Counted from the first letter of the stretch, positions 11,001 to 23,560 are shown. The stretch is DNA of 64,000 nt from Diadophis punctatus similis (GCA_023053685.1 JALIGW010000013.1:17816501-17880500), one strand, 5' to 3'. A program made the numbers and translations. Notes: generated by a model from the sequence alone, not told the origin.

Positions 11001-14000
11001 CATAGCAAAACATGAAAGCACACTTCAAATAGCACTTATAGACATTTTCACGTCTTGAAAATGTTGAAATAACCATATTCACTTGGCTCATTTCCAGACA
11101 TCTTTGCATTTATATGCATAAATGTGGAGAAAATATTTCAGCTGTTCTTGCTGGTGAAGCAACTATATACCGTATTTTTTGGATTATAAGACGCAATTTC
11201 CCCCACCCCTTAAAAGAGGGTGAAAATTTGGTGCATCTTATACATAGAATGTAGCCTCACCTACGCACCCCCACCCTTTGGCCTCTGCCTCCCATCAATT
11301 TGCCTCCTTGCAGCAAACAGCGCACAGCCTGATTAGCACAAGCAAGTGACTGTCGGCCTCCCGACCGTCAGTTGTTTCTGGCTGCAGGCAGGAATAGGCT
11401 ATGGCAGTCCCTGCAGCCTGAAACTATTAGCTGCTTGTGCTAATCAGGCTGACTAAAACTAAAAGTGAAGGGCTGTTTGCTGCAATGAGGCAAATTGCTG
11501 GGAGGTAGAGGCAGAGGCAGATTTTTATTTTCTTGTGCTAATCAGGCTGTGCTGAAACTGAAACTGGCTGTTTGCTGTAAGGAGGTAAGTCAATAACTAT
11601 AAATGCCTATAGAATGTTCAAATTATTAGACTTATTTTTTAAAGACTGCTTTATTATTGTTCTAGACAACAAAATGAAGAAGCTTTTTAAAATAAATGCT
11701 TGATCTGAAGAGGCCCAGTGCTATTGTATCTTCTTTTAAATAGCAGAGAATAACGTATACTTCCAGAAAGCCACATCAATTTTAACAACGTCTATACAAG
11801 TATAGTCTGAAATGTAACCGTGTCCTGTTGTAGTGTTAAGATAAGGCAGCTGAGTTAGACTCTGACTTAGTCATGTTTGGAGTAGATCTGTTTAAATAAT
11901 TGGGGGGAGTTAGTGTGACTACATTTAAGAAAACTATCTGGCATTAATATACTGCCACAATGTACATTTCTCCAATTCTTTGCTATTTCTATGGGTCAGG
12001 CACACATGCACAGAAATACACCACAAACAGTGTATATCATCTGTACTGTTTGCTGCAAGGAGGCAAATTGCTGGGAGGCAGAGGCAGATTTTTTTTCTTC
12101 TTGTTTTCCTCCCAAAAAGCTAGGTGCGTCTTATACTTTGGAGCGTCTTATGCTCCGAAAAATACGGTATGCAGAAACATGAAAGCACACTTCAAATGCT
12201 TTGCACAGTTTTACTTGAGTTAGAAAGCAAGACGTGACTTCATATTTCACCATTTAATGTATTTTAAAATTTTTATTTTTTCCTCAGATGCTTAATATTA
12301 GATAAGCATTTAACAATACTTGCAAAAAAGCATATTGAGACTAAGTTTATCAAGTTAAATGCTGAAAAATCACCATTTCTTTGTGAGAGACTTCACATCA
12401 AGATAATTCCCACATTAGCACTATTAAAAGAGGGAAAAACTCAAGATTATGTGGTTGGATTTACTGATCTTGGCAACACAGATGAATTTACCACGGAGAC
12501 TTTAGAATGGAGATTAGGTTGCGCAGATATCATCAAATACAGGTAAATAAAATGAATCTTATAATAGTAGCTGATATACTGTTAATATAAAAAAATCTTC
12601 CTGGCAAAGTAGTGAAATTGATATTATATTAAATCATGTTTAGGCTTCCCTGATTATTGGATTTTTACTAATGTATTGCAAATATTTTTATATCTTTTAT
12701 AAAATACATGCCTATATATATATTATGTATGTCTAATTCATATGTCTATATCCAATACAAGATGTGCCAGATTACAGAGCACCTATATACTATGGCCCAG
12801 CATTTAGATCCACATTCACTAAAGACTTCAAGGGAGAAGAGCCTGCATGTATAGATGTACCAGATAGATTCCATTAGAGGAGATGGTCCCTAAGATACAC
12901 TGGAGACAAGATATATGGTAGCAAAACCAATTATTCCAACTGAACTTGGCAGCCTATTGGTGACCAATGCAGCAACTGGAAAATATGTGTAATATTTTCA
13001 TAACAGCAAATCACAATCTGGCTTTAGCTTTCAAATGGTTTCCAAAGGCAGCCTAGCAGTTACTGGGCATCCTAGTTCACATAGGATCACAACTGATGCA
13101 TTAGCCTTTAGCTAAGGCTAGATCATGTTCCCACCTGTTACTCCACTAGCAACTGCTAAAATAACCCAGAATTTCAGACCAACTCCTTTAAGGAAGAGAG
13201 TCTTGTCCAGAAGTAATACTGGGACTATCTCAAAACAAAAAGTAACGCCACCTTTCTTGGATTAAGTATGAACTTTTTCCAGATCCTTGAGGCTTTCCGA
13301 CACTGGTCTAGGATTTCCATTGCATCTCCAGTTCAACCTGAGATACCTGTACAGATTTGAGTATTATCAACATATACTTCATGCATGACCAGCAGATGAC
13401 TTCTGCGGGCTTCCTGTAGATATTTAAAAGTAGCATGGATAAGTCAGTCAAATGTTTGACCATCCCTTCCTACTAAAGTAGGAGTGGAACCACCATAAAA
13501 TCCTCCAGAGCCATGGAGCCTGTTTTTGCTCCATAGATAGGTCTGACCCAAAGTTATTCAAATAATCCTTTTCTAGTCCAGGTACCAGCAGAGCAACACA
13601 TCTAGTCACAGCAAACATTCCATGCACAGTCATTGCCACCATCATCCCAGCCACAACATTTCAGCTGTTGATGGACCTGAAATATAGGAGGGCAAATTTC
13701 TCACAAAGCTATTGCTTCATCACTGCCCAATCAGGTTTCGGTAATACATGCCCATTTATCCATCACCATATGATGTGTGAATGAGATTTTATTCAAAACA
13801 AAGCTAACATTTTTCACAAGCAGCCTGTATCAAAGGCCATCAATTTTTACCAGAGGCTCATAAACATGGAAACCTGAAATACATTTCCAGGCACTCGCAT
13901 ATTCTGCTATCTTTCTTGCTCTCTTTCATTTTCTTGGAACAATCTTGAGTTTGAATGCCACTGGGTTAGCCACCAATCAAGTTCCTTTTTCAATTCCAGT

Positions 14001-14686
14001 GTACTTCCCATTCAGGTTTATTTTTCTCTATTCAGAAAAATGCCTGCTGTCTTCACTTTTCAACCATCAATCCAACCACATTCAACTTTTCCTCATCCTC
14101 TTTGATTTTCAAATCAATCTCAGTTGTCAAACATTCTAAATACTACTACAAATTTTCAACATCCTTCCCTAATCTACAAAAGACAACAGCAATAACAGTC
14201 CCCAAACAAAAATTAACTAGTTTCTGGGTGCCATTTTATAAGAAAAATAAGATGGTTGGCCAATTGATGATATGGACCAATCGATTGTGAACTAGATGGG
14301 CCAGGGATCCGATCCAGCAGGGCATTGCTTATGTTTTTATCACACCTGTTAATTGTTTAAAATGTTTGCTATAATCCTAAGAGATTCATGAAGCAAAATA
14401 ATGTATCCCTTTTTTTATGTAATGATGTGAGGTCATGAGGCAGGGAGAGTTGGCTTCAGACAATTGTACTTCTAATTTGTGTTTTGCCAGATATGTCTAA
14501 TAAACTGCTTTTCCAGACAGCTATTACCTTAAGGATATTTATATTATTACTAATTTCTTTCTTTTTAGTGGCAACTTAACAGAGCCGCCTTTCCAAAGCC
14601 AAAAGAAGTTTGGAACCTCTTTCACAAAATTGGATAAGAAAACAATCAGAGGAAAGAAATATGATTCAGATTCTGATGATGATTAG
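8050..14686 (+). CDS. TXNDC9: TXNDC9, thioredoxin domain-containing protein 9
   Basis: There are four coding exons: 8050-8238 (acceptor at 8016), 9990-10108, 12288-12542 and 14569-14686. All introns are GT-AG, phases close, and the product is 226 aa, the length of human TXNDC9. The N-terminal third is a charged helical region (residues about 1-70). A thioredoxin-like fold follows (about 75-190), with [12 protein letters not shown] where thioredoxins carry the redox CxxC, so no classical dithiol active site is present. The conserved stretch [20 protein letters not shown] lies in exon 4, and the C-terminus is acidic (DSDSDDD). Known family role: a phosducin-like cytosolic protein that binds the TCP-1/CCT chaperonin and dampens its ATPase and folding activity. 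A likely polyadenylation signal AATAAA lies at 15,041-15,046. Transcription probably starts in the CpG island shared with EIF5B, with a non-coding first exon ending at about 5388. Confidence 0.97.
8239..9989. other. TXNDC9 intron 2 with a reversed retroelement-like segment
   Basis: Most of the intron is featureless. From about 9120 to 9600 an A/T-rich segment beginning 'taaaaatagtctttattaat' resembles the start of the segment at 41,165-41,330. Both look like reversed 3' ends of a retroelement. The 65-aa minus-strand ORF at 9409-9606 falls within it and was not recognised. Confidence 0.35.
10109..11169. other. TXNDC9 intron 3, 5' part, no feature seen
   Basis: AT-rich DNA without a recognisable repeat or exon. 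Positions 11,008-11,030 contain a 23-base string repeated exactly at 12,175-12,197. Confidence 0.4.
11170..12167. mobile_element. DNA transposon with CCGTATTTTT ends and TA flanks
   Basis: The left end is CCGTATTTTTTGGATTATAA and the right end is the inverse, terminating ccgaaaaatacgg. A TA dinucleotide stands outside each end. The motif 'ataagacgc' / 'gcgtcttat' is repeated in inverse near both ends. Internally the phrase 'tgctgcaaggaggcaaattgctgggaggcaga' recurs in variants at about 11,480, 11,570 and 12,050, so the copy has internal repeats. A second family member lies at 29,236-29,617. No transposase is seen. Confidence 0.7.
12543..14568. other. TXNDC9 intron 4, old unclassified repeat-like DNA
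   Basis: The segment around 12,760-13,900 has the mixed composition of decayed repeat sequence, but I could not assign it. The ORFs at 13,448-14,290 are short and unsupported. Nothing else is seen. Confidence 0.35.
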
Positions 14687-15040
14687 AATTCATGATACAA
14701 ATATTTGTAAACCATTTTTCTTTTATGTTTGATACATTTTTAGGAATGTTTTTATACAGCTGTTTGCTTTCAGAACATTTGCACATGACACTCATTTTCA
14801 TTTTTATAGAGCTCATGAAAGGAAATCTTAAATATTTCTTCCTCTTAGGAAATAATTTCTTAGTAAAGAAATTTGAACCCTTTTAAACTGTGTAATATGA
14901 GAGATGACTTTCAACATTTTATTAATTTAATAATAGCTCTCTTAAATTGCATCTTAAAATTTATACCATTTACCATTAAGGTATTAATGAAAGACTTCTG
15001 TCAAGAATTGTTACTTAAACTATTCTTGAAGTAGTGCATT

Positions 15041-15046
15041 AATAAA
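15041..15046 (+). terminator. Polyadenylation signal, probable TXNDC9 3' end
   Basis: AATAAA lies 355 bases after the TXNDC9 stop codon, and it is the first canonical hexamer followed by T/G-rich sequence. Confidence 0.5.
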
Positions 15047-16101
15047 AGTCATTCTAATAATACCATGACTGTGACTTTGCGTACTCTAACTTCATTAGAA
15101 CATATTACAAAATTCCTGTAGTTTTTCTTTAACTAAACTCTGCCAGCTGGGTACACTGCATGTTAGAGCTGAATTAACAATAAATACTACATGACAACTA
15201 TACTGAACTAAAATTCTGAGGCTTGAAGGACAGCTTATATTTTTTAAAACAAATCACAGGAAAAATTGAGATGTTTAAACTGATATGAATACAGTTTAAT
15301 ACAATGTCTTGCACTGTTATTCTTCACTAATATAAGCATTTCCTGGCACAGCTTTTTGAAATGTTAACAATTCTGTAGAACTTAGATAGCCTGGTATTTT
15401 CCTATACAGTATATCACATTTAAATGTTCTCTACCTGCAAATTGTTATATTTTATCTTTCTTAGGAGAAAAATTAAGTCTCACAGGAATTTAAAAGCACA
15501 GATTAAAGCAAATACAGGAATTTTCTATTCTATTGGCAGCCAATCAAATAACAATCGCTACTGGGCACGAGATTACTGCAACTATCTTCCCCAAAAAGAA
15601 AGAAAACGGGATTTAAATTTCTTTATATATTTTCTTCTATAAAAGATAAAAGACATTGTGTAGCTGAAGGGTAAATGGAGATAATACACAGTACATTCCA
15701 CAAGTAAAATCATGCCACAATTTTGGAATCACATTTAAGCTTTTGTTTGCTTTCTTCAAATGTTGGATGGAAACCATGGACACGCTACTTTCTCAAATCA
15801 CAAAGAGAAAGCATGAGAGAAGTTAATGAGGATAGCCAGATGGGAGCAATGGGAGAGAAATAACTGAAACATGGCTTTCAACTACTAGGAAGACCGGTTT
15901 GAGTGTGGGTCACCTGGATAAGTATAGTTTTTAGTCAGGGCATCTGACTCATTTTATAAACTATTGTTTCAAGAATACTTACCAAACTTAACTGGCTTAA
16001 AAGGTTAATATTAATCTTTAATAATTTTGGTTTTGTAGTGTTCAATTACATTACATTAAAATAATACTCTGAGTACTATAATCCTAAAATGTTTTATGTC
16101 T
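15047..16101. other. Intergenic DNA after TXNDC9, no feature seen
   Basis: AT-rich, without exons or recognised repeats. The 72-aa ORF at 15,424-15,642 was not recognised. Confidence 0.4.
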
Positions 16102-16109
16102 CCCTAGAG

Positions 16110-16808
16110 CAGTGTTTCCCAAACTTTTGACATGTGTGTACCCCTTCTATAATTTTCGTAAGGCTGAGTACCGCTCATAAAAAACATATGCTTTAATAAA
16201 AATCAAAATATATTTATTTTTTATTTTTTTGGTACATACGCAAAATAAACGAAAGTTATATTATAAAAAACATTTATTTGATTCAATGAGAAGGATGAAA
16301 TTGTTTATAATCTCTGTTAGGAATAAAAATTGTATTTTATAAAAATAATCAAAATCAGTGGAAATTACTAAAGCACGATAACAGGCGCCCGGAACTAACT
16401 ATTAAAGAAATAAGTTGTCTCTGTAACGAAGTGCAGTATATTCACGCCGTGTCACGCCTCACAAGACTGTCTAACCGTTAGATAACACTGCAATTCTCCG
16501 GGTTTAAACAGCTCCGCGGCTCAACGTCAACTGTTAATGTTCCCGCAGTTTAAAAATGGCCGAACCCGAGCTGCGCGAAGGATGCGCAGAAGTTCCCGCC
16601 ATGAGTTGCGATATGATGTACGATGGCCCCAGTTCCCATGTAAAAACTGCGATATGCGCCTATTTGTTTCCTTGTTCTGTGGGCGCAGCTAAGCACGGTG
16701 CAGTGGATATTCCCACATGATCCCCACCAAACTCCGGTGCAACGCGTACCCCCACCAAACTCTTCCCGTACCCCTGGGGGTACGCGTACCACACTTTGGG
16801 AAACACTG
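16110..16808. mobile_element. hAT-like element with perfect 8-bp target duplication
   Basis: The ends are CAGTGTTTCCCAAACTTTTG and the inverse CACACTTTGGGAAACACTG. The flanking duplications are CCCTAGAG at 16,102-16,109 and 16,809-16,816. About 700 bases long, GC-rich in its right half, and without a transposase ORF. The TIR resembles Charlie-type hAT elements. Confidence 0.9.
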
Positions 16809-16925
16809 CCCTAGAGATTACTTCATTTTTCTCAATTTTTTGTTTTTATAGTTATGGCTGAGGCATATTACAACAAAAGAGTAAAAGAGCCATAGCTTGG
16901 AACATTAAGCTGGTAGATTAAATAT

Positions 16926-17215
16926 GGGTAGTCCTTGACTTACAGCAGTTTGTTTAGTGACTTCGAAGTTACAATAACACTTATGACCATTTTGCACACT
17001 CATGACTCTTGCAACATCCCCATGGTCTGTGATCAAAATTCAGACGCTTGTCAACTGACTCATTAATGATGATTGAAGTGCCCCGGGTTCATGTGATCCC
17101 CTTTTGCAACCTTCTGACCAGCAAAGTCAATGGGGAAGCCAGATTCAATTAATAACTGTATTACTAACGTAACAACTGCAGTAATTCACTTAACAACTGT
17201 GACAAGAACTTTGCA
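16926..17215 (+). mobile_element. Fragment of the ACAGGTAGTCCTC TIR family
   Basis: It begins GGTAGTCCTTGACTTACAGC and runs through 'gatcaaaattcagacgcttg' and 'gcaaagtcaatggggaagcc' to 'cacttaacaactgtgacaag'. The right terminus is missing, so the copy is truncated. Confidence 0.65.
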
Positions 17216-17611
17216 GAATTAGATTTCTTTTATAATCTAAGTACCCTGTACACTACTTCTGATACCATTGCATGGTTATTTATCTAGAATTAAAAAGAAA
17301 GCTCCTGGATCTTAGGCAGCAGTGTTTCCCTGCTTTTTTAAAATATGTTTTGAAAAATTATTGATTATCCAAACCAGTTCAAGAAAAATAAATCTCTTTC
17401 TTTGATACAATACTCTGGCTTTTCTGAGTGCACATAAAAGCCCATTCATCACCAAAGCAAATGAATTTTCAAAGAGATAGTTGGAAGGAGCTATCTTCAG
17501 ATATACTACAAACCTTTGTACAGAATTTCTGGGTCATATTGCAACCATTTTTTTATTAAAAACATTTTGCCTGTAATTCAAAATTTACAGTCATTAATAT
17601 GAATAAATTGG

Positions 17612-18558
17612 ACCTCCGGCGGTAACGTCAGCGTGAACTGGAGCAAAGGAACGGGGCTCCGTTCCTGAAGCCCTAATTTTCCAGCCAGGAAGCCTTAAAA
17701 GGCTCTATCAAGCCCGGAGAGATCGATAGAAAAAAAGGGGAAACTTTGAGGGCATCGGGGTGAAAGGCAATCCCCCCGAAGATTCAGGAGAACCCTCTTA
17801 ATCCGGCGGGGAAGAAACTAGCCATTTTGGCTGGCTCGAAGCGCTGACAGCCGTGCAGTAGGAATTAAAGATTGAGAAAGCAACATAATTGCATCGGAAC
17901 GAAAGATCTCAAAAAGGAGGTACAACTATAGTGTTGAATGGTGGAAATGAAGTATTGGGACTCTAAAGTTTGAGGTAGAATACTGCCAAACAGCAGCAGC
18001 GACTGGGAGGTCAGAGAGGAGAGAAAAATAATTTGTTAAGCAGTGACAGCGCAGAGAGGTGAAAGTAGCAGAGGAGAAGAGGAAAGAAACTCCAATTGGA
18101 TATACCCTGAGACTGTGTGGATTGGTGACTATAAATTCCATTTTATTTCATTTCATTTACTTACTGATAAGAACTTAAAGACTTTAAACCTTTCTGAAGA
18201 TTTCTAAAGATTTAAAATGTCGGAATAGATAATTGAGCGGATTGAACTGAGATTTGGTGGTGTGGTGGATTCACAGGTTGTCTAGACGGAATAGAAACGG
18301 AAAATAACAGGAGCGGTGATTATAGTTGCTACAATTGAACAATTTGGAGAAGGATATAAACTTTAAAATTGGAGAGACTGAAAGATTGAAAGAACCTTCA
18401 AAAATTGGAACTGTAAAGGATTAGTGGTGCCGAGCAAAGATGATGCAAGACTGAGAGAAGATTGCATAGAGCTACTAAAATAACAGAAGACAAGCAAACC
18501 TGCTGAAGGATATTGGACTGGAGGACAATTGAGTACAAAAGGAAAATAAAAGATAAAT
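17612..18558 (+). mobile_element. Detached L1-type 5' end (5' UTR-like)
   Basis: The segment starts ggacctccggcggtaacgtc, is locally GC-rich, then becomes purine-rich and runs to about 18,558 without a long ORF. This layout resembles the 5' UTR of squamate L1 elements. A start-like ATG near 18,217 is followed almost at once by TAG. No ORF1 or ORF2 follows in frame. The identification is tentative because it rests on composition and layout. Confidence 0.4.
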
Positions 18559-19345
18559 CTATATATATAAAAGAGAAAACCACTCACTCATTAATCACAA
18601 AATCTCCAGAACCGTAAAGCCTACAAACTTGAAATTTGCCACATATGTTCCTCTTCGGAATGGGACTGTTTGCCTCCTCCGCTTGGCCGTGCCTGGTTGG
18701 TCCCCAGGGTTCCGCCCCCAGCCATTTGGAACTGCCTTTTCTCCTTGGCTGAAATGGCCCTAGCTCTTCGGCCCAGCCCCTATGCCCCAGCCCCTCCCAT
18801 CCCAGCCCCTTCGTCCCAGCCCATTTGCCAAACGGGCCCAAAAGCCCGTTCACCCTGGGCTTTTTGGGCGCACGGAACACTTCTCCGCCAACCAATCGGA
18901 GGAAGGGAAGGGAAGAGAGAGAGAGGGAGAAAGTGTTCAGTGTTCATCCGCTTGAGTTTCCTCTCCGGGGTTTGTTTCTCCACCCAGTCGCCTCAGGTCC
19001 AGCTTTATTCATCCTGGTCTCTCCCTTCTGGATTGCAGTCATTGGGCTGGGGAGAAGCGTCAGGAGGAAGGAGAGGCGAAGAGCAGTGGCAGCAACCGAA
19101 CTATACCCCCCCAAGGACAGAAAAGCCCCCTTTCTGTCTCTGCCTTTCCCAGTGGCTATTGCACTAAGGCCCATTACATTCCGTTTTTCTCCCCAAGCCA
19201 GGGAGGTCCTCCAGGTCCTCCCCTTCCTTCCAATATTGTCTCCGGTGAGACAGAGTTGGAGACCCTTCCCACAGCAGTCCCGCCGCCGTGAAGGAGTTTC
19301 TACCATGGGATTCAGCAGCCCCCCTGCCCCCCCGTTATTTAGAGA
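18559..19345. mobile_element. Unclassified element, possibly Helitron-like, with GC-rich interior
   Basis: It begins with tctatatatataaaagagaa and then 'cactcactcattaatcac' and 'cagaaccgtaaagcctacaa', a phrase common to repeats in several animal genomes. The GC-rich interior (about 18,660-19,340) carries ORFs on both strands up to 232 aa without recognisable domains. The TC start is compatible with a Helitron, but no CTRR end with hairpin was confirmed. Confidence 0.3.
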
Positions 19346-20420
19346 TCCGTGCCCTGTTCGCAGGTGTTTGTGGTTTGATGAGGTCAATAAAAGGAAGCCT
19401 GTTTCTCTAGGTGAGGTGTATGCACATAGACCATCAGGTCCAATTGATAGAGATGATTTTAGACTGCATAGTGCCTTTTCAACATTATCTTCTGTGAAAT
19501 ATATTTGTGTTAGATCATTGTAATTATTTGTGGTACGACTGGGGAATGTTGGGCATGAGCCGTTGCTGTTTACAAAGACTGAGCTGAAGAATGTGTTGAA
19601 GAGATTGGCTTTAACTATTTCATCATTACATTCTTTACTGTTAAATCCTTTTAGGGGTGGGATGGAAATCGAGTCCTTAAGTTTGTTGTTTACAAATTTG
19701 TAGAAGGCCCGGTTGGATTTCGTGCGCAGGTTTTCCTCTTGTTTACTGTGATAGTTGGTGCATTCAGTCTTTATTTGGTGGCATATATTTTTGTAGCAGT
19801 TTTTAAAGTTTGCTACGTAACCAGTTTTGTTTTTCCGCCAGAGAGATTTTTTTTTTTTTGATTGGAGCTTCCTTATTGATATGGGCAGGGTTTTTTGTTT
19901 TTGTTTTGGTAGTTATTTGTGGTACATGTAGTTTGATAGTTCTTTTGACTTCAAGCAAGAAAATGTTATAATGGTCATCGGCAGTGTTACAGCCAGAGAA
20001 TAGAGTTTGCCAATCAAGAGATGAGAGGTCGGCGTCTATGAGATCATAGTTGGCTTTTTTGAAGTTATAATTGGGTATCCCATCGTTAAGGTGATTTTTG
20101 TAATGGTGTGTATTGAGACAAAAGTCAATCATGCTATGGTCACTGTTGGAAAAGGATTCTTTTATTTGTAGTCCATAAATTGAGCTTAAACTGTTGCAGA
20201 AGATGAGATTGAGGCAATTGTTGAGTCTAGTGTTGTTAGTTACTAGTTGATCTAGTCCCAGATTAGTTGCATGGATGGGTTCAGTCGTACATTCATTTAG
20301 GGTCCAATTAATAAGAGGTAGATTGAGGTCACCAAGAAAGATAAGAGGGCATGGGCAGGAGGCTACCCACATTAGCAGTGAGGTTAATTTGTTCGCATGT
20401 GTGATGTCGTAGTCAGGGCT
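19346..20420 (-). mobile_element. L2/CR1-clade LINE fragment (endonuclease and start of RT region)
   Basis: The minus-strand ORF at 20,495-19,803 includes GDLNLPLINW and, later, SDHSMIDF, which are hallmarks of the apurinic-like endonuclease of non-LTR retrotransposons. Further along the minus strand a stretch reading VEKALCSLKSSLSIGPDGL (about 19,440) matches the region before the reverse transcriptase of the Jockey/CR1/L2 group. Frameshifts break the ORF. It is truncated at both ends and inactive. Confidence 0.8.
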
Positions 20421-20506
20421 ACGGTCACACACACACCCAGCCTCTGAGGTCAAACACAACCCTGATGAGGCCCTCAATGAAATCGAGTTTGACATCCCTG
20501 GCCTGG
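20420..20506 (-). mobile_element. Short hAT-like fragment
   Basis: Read on the minus strand it begins CCAGGGATGTCAAACTCGAT and continues 'attgagggcctcatcagggtt', a recurrent hAT MITE sequence. Only one end is present. The N-terminus of the adjacent minus-strand ORF is contributed by this fragment. Confidence 0.5.
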
Positions 20507-20739
20507 ATTATTGAACCCAAAGTCTGAAGCTAGTATTTCTCTTAACAGGATCTAAAATTTAAGAGTTGGGGAGTGAAACAAAAATATCCTTCCATTGGGA
20601 AATAGAGCCATAGCATTTAAAATATAATAATAATAAATCCAGCTTTACACATTTTCAATTAACTGTACCTGAGACAGGAGCAAAAAATCTGAACTATCAA
20701 ATGTGACAAAACAGATTTGATACTGCTTCGGAACTGGCT

Positions 20740-21065
20740 TTTGAACGCCACCTGAAGTGGAATGGGACAAATCGCCACAACCAATTCGCCATGGCCAATC
20801 GCATGGGACAATTTAACAATTCAATTTAATTATTTAAAATAAATAAAAAATTATTTACATTTTTTGTCATTTACATTTCATTCTGTCCATCCTTTTGTAT
20901 CCTTTTTTAACGATTCTATTCCACAATTCCTTTGATATTAGTGTTACTTTTGTCTGGTCGTGAGTTGGCTGTGGCAAGTTGGCTGTGGGGAGTTGGCCGT
21001 GGGGAGTCAGCCATGGCAAGTTGGTCACGGCGATTTTGTCATAGATCGCCCCCCAAAGTTGGCTA
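20740..21065. repeat. Inverted-repeat element with short tandem GTTGGC units
   Basis: The left side has 'tcgccacaaccaattcgcca' and the right side has its inverse in several tandem variants of 'gttggctgtggcaa' / 'gttggccgtgggga' (about 20,958-21,040). The layout suggests a small DNA element whose terminal motif has been amplified. Confidence 0.45.
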
Positions 21066-21359
21066 TGACTAGCTGAGTAAAATCTGCAGGGACTCCTTTA
21101 CTTTTTATAGTCATGCCTAGTGGCTGGAGTAATCTGGCAAGTTCTGACCTATTTCTTATGTATGTAAGTGTCCTTATGGTGGTCCTCACAGTGTCTTTCA
21201 GTTCTTTAGTTTGTATCTAAGTCCCCACCTTGGAATGATTACCAAAGTTCAGGATATTCCATGGATATCATACCAGAGATAATATGCTTCAGAACAGAAT
21301 ATATTATACATTTTGATGAAAGGAATGCGGGTAGTTGTTCTTAGTAAATACGTTGTGCA

Positions 21360-23380
21360 TGAGACAAATAATTAATTTATTAGAATATTTGGGAAGGAAT
21401 AACAAGGTACCAGCTGCACTGGTGTTCTTGGATGCTGAGAAAGCCTTTGATAGATTGAACTGGATATTTTTATTAAAATTAATAGAGAAAATGCAGCTTG
21501 GAGAATACTTTACACAATCTGTTAAGGCAATATATCAAAAACAGACAGCTCAAATTATAGTTAATGGTGGATTAACAGATAATTTTAATATAGAAAAAGG
21601 AACGAGACAAGGATGTCCCTTATCACCACTATTGTTTGTTCTGTCTATGGAAATCCTACTTAGTAAAATAAGGGAGTCTGAGAGAATTAAGGGAATTAAA
21701 ATAAGACAGGAAGAATACAAATTACGAGCATTTGCGGATGATTTAGTAGTTACTTTAACTCAACCATGTCAATCAATTATAGGGCTGATGGAAATTATTG
21801 ATTTTTATGGACAAGTATCTGGTTTCAAAATAAATATAAATAAGACTAAAATAATAGCTAAAAATATGACTAGAAGACAGGAGGAAGAAATAGAAAGGGT
21901 TACGGGATTTGAAACAGTCAAAAAGGTTAAATATTTGGGGGTTTACATTATGTCAACAAACATGAAATTATATCAACACAATTATGAACCATTATGGCAA
22001 AAAATACAGAAAGGTTTGGAAAATTGGAAAAAACTACAGCTGTCCTTGTTGGGTAGGATAACTGCAGTAAAAATGAATGTTTTACCAAGGTTTTTATTTC
22101 TTTTCCAAATGATTCCTATACTCAAAAAAGATGATAACTTAAAAGAGTGGCAAAAGAGTATCAACAAATTCATTTGGGCAGGGAAAAAACCGAGAGTAAA
22201 TCAGAAAATAATGCAAGATTCACGAGAGAGGGGAGGATTAAAAATGCCCAACTTGAGATTGTACTATGAAGCAGCCACACTTTCAGTAATTACTGATTGG
22301 ATTAACCTGACGGAAGATAGGATATTAAATATAGAAGGGTATGGATTGATTTATGGATGGCATGCTTATTTAGTGTATAATAAAAAAGTAGATAAAGCCT
22401 TTAAGAGTCACATTTTAAGGAATGCTTTATTGCGTGTCTGGAAGAAATATCAATGTAAATTGAATGATAAGTTACCTATTTGGACAGTGCCCAGACACGC
22501 GATAGAGAATATAAATATAGAGCAAAAGTTAGATAAAACTACATATAAAAAATTTCTTTATGATGAAGGAGTGAGATTACAACTAAAACCAATGGAGCAA
22601 TTAAGAGAAGAAGGAATAATTAAGTCTTGGTTTCAATATGGGCAATCGCAGACCAGATGGAAAGAAGATTCAAAAGTAGGTATTTCGCAGCAAGATGATA
22701 ACTTGATAACTCAAATAAAGAATAAAGGACCAATGCATATAAAGAGATTATATAATGTATTAGTGGAATTAGATTCCGAAACAGAGCTAGTTAAGGATTG
22801 TATGATTAAATGGGTGCAAAATATTGGTGAACCTATAATGATGGAAACATGGGAGAATATATGGGTTAGAAATGTAAAATTTACACAAGCTCAAAATCTA
22901 AGAGAAAATTTTTATAAAATGTTTTATAGATGGCATTTGGATCCAAAAAAACTAGCTCGTATGTATCCAAATTTACAACCTAAATGTTGGAGATGTGAAT
23001 GTGAAGATGCTACTTATTTTCATATTTGGTGGACCTGTAAGAAAATTAAGGCTTTTTGGATTAAAATATGGTGGATTATTCAGAATATTTTAAAGAAAAA
23101 AATTAAGTTTACACCACAGTTTTTCTTGCTGGGAATAACTACGGACTGTACTGTAATAGAGACTAAATTGATTTTGAACTTGATAACGGCTGCCAGATTG
23201 CTGGTAGCACAATACTGGAAGAAAGAAGATATACCTACTATTGAGGAATGGACAATAAAAGTTACACATCTGGCAGAAATGGCAAGAATTTCATCATACC
23301 TAAAAGAACATTCAAATGAAAGATACATATTGGAATGGAGTAGATGGACTGATTATATTCAAAAAAAAGTATCAGATTAA
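21360..23380 (+). CDS. L1 ORF2 fragment, reverse transcriptase and C-terminal region
   Basis: This is the open reading frame of the 5'-truncated L1. It encodes the palm and fingers motifs of the reverse transcriptase, then the long L1-specific C-terminal segment ending with the Cys/His motif. The seven or so residues before 21,360 come from host DNA and are not part of L1. It has no promoter of its own; translation is not expected. Confidence 0.85.
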
Positions 23381-23560
23381 GAAGATATATATATATATAG
23401 TTTAATAATGATATATGGTTAGAATTTTAGAATGGTTTAATAGATTCTAAACAATGTGGAGTTTTAAAAAACTAGAGGAATTTCTGAATTTATAATTTGT
23501 TAGGATATTTTAAGTTTATGTTTCTTTGAAGATTATATCCTGTGTTCTTTCTGGGAAGTC

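Noticed and set aside
18584..19523. ORFs of 103-232 aa in the GC-rich segment
   Set aside because: They overlap on both strands, with no domain or conserved motif visible. Kept only as part of an unclassified element.
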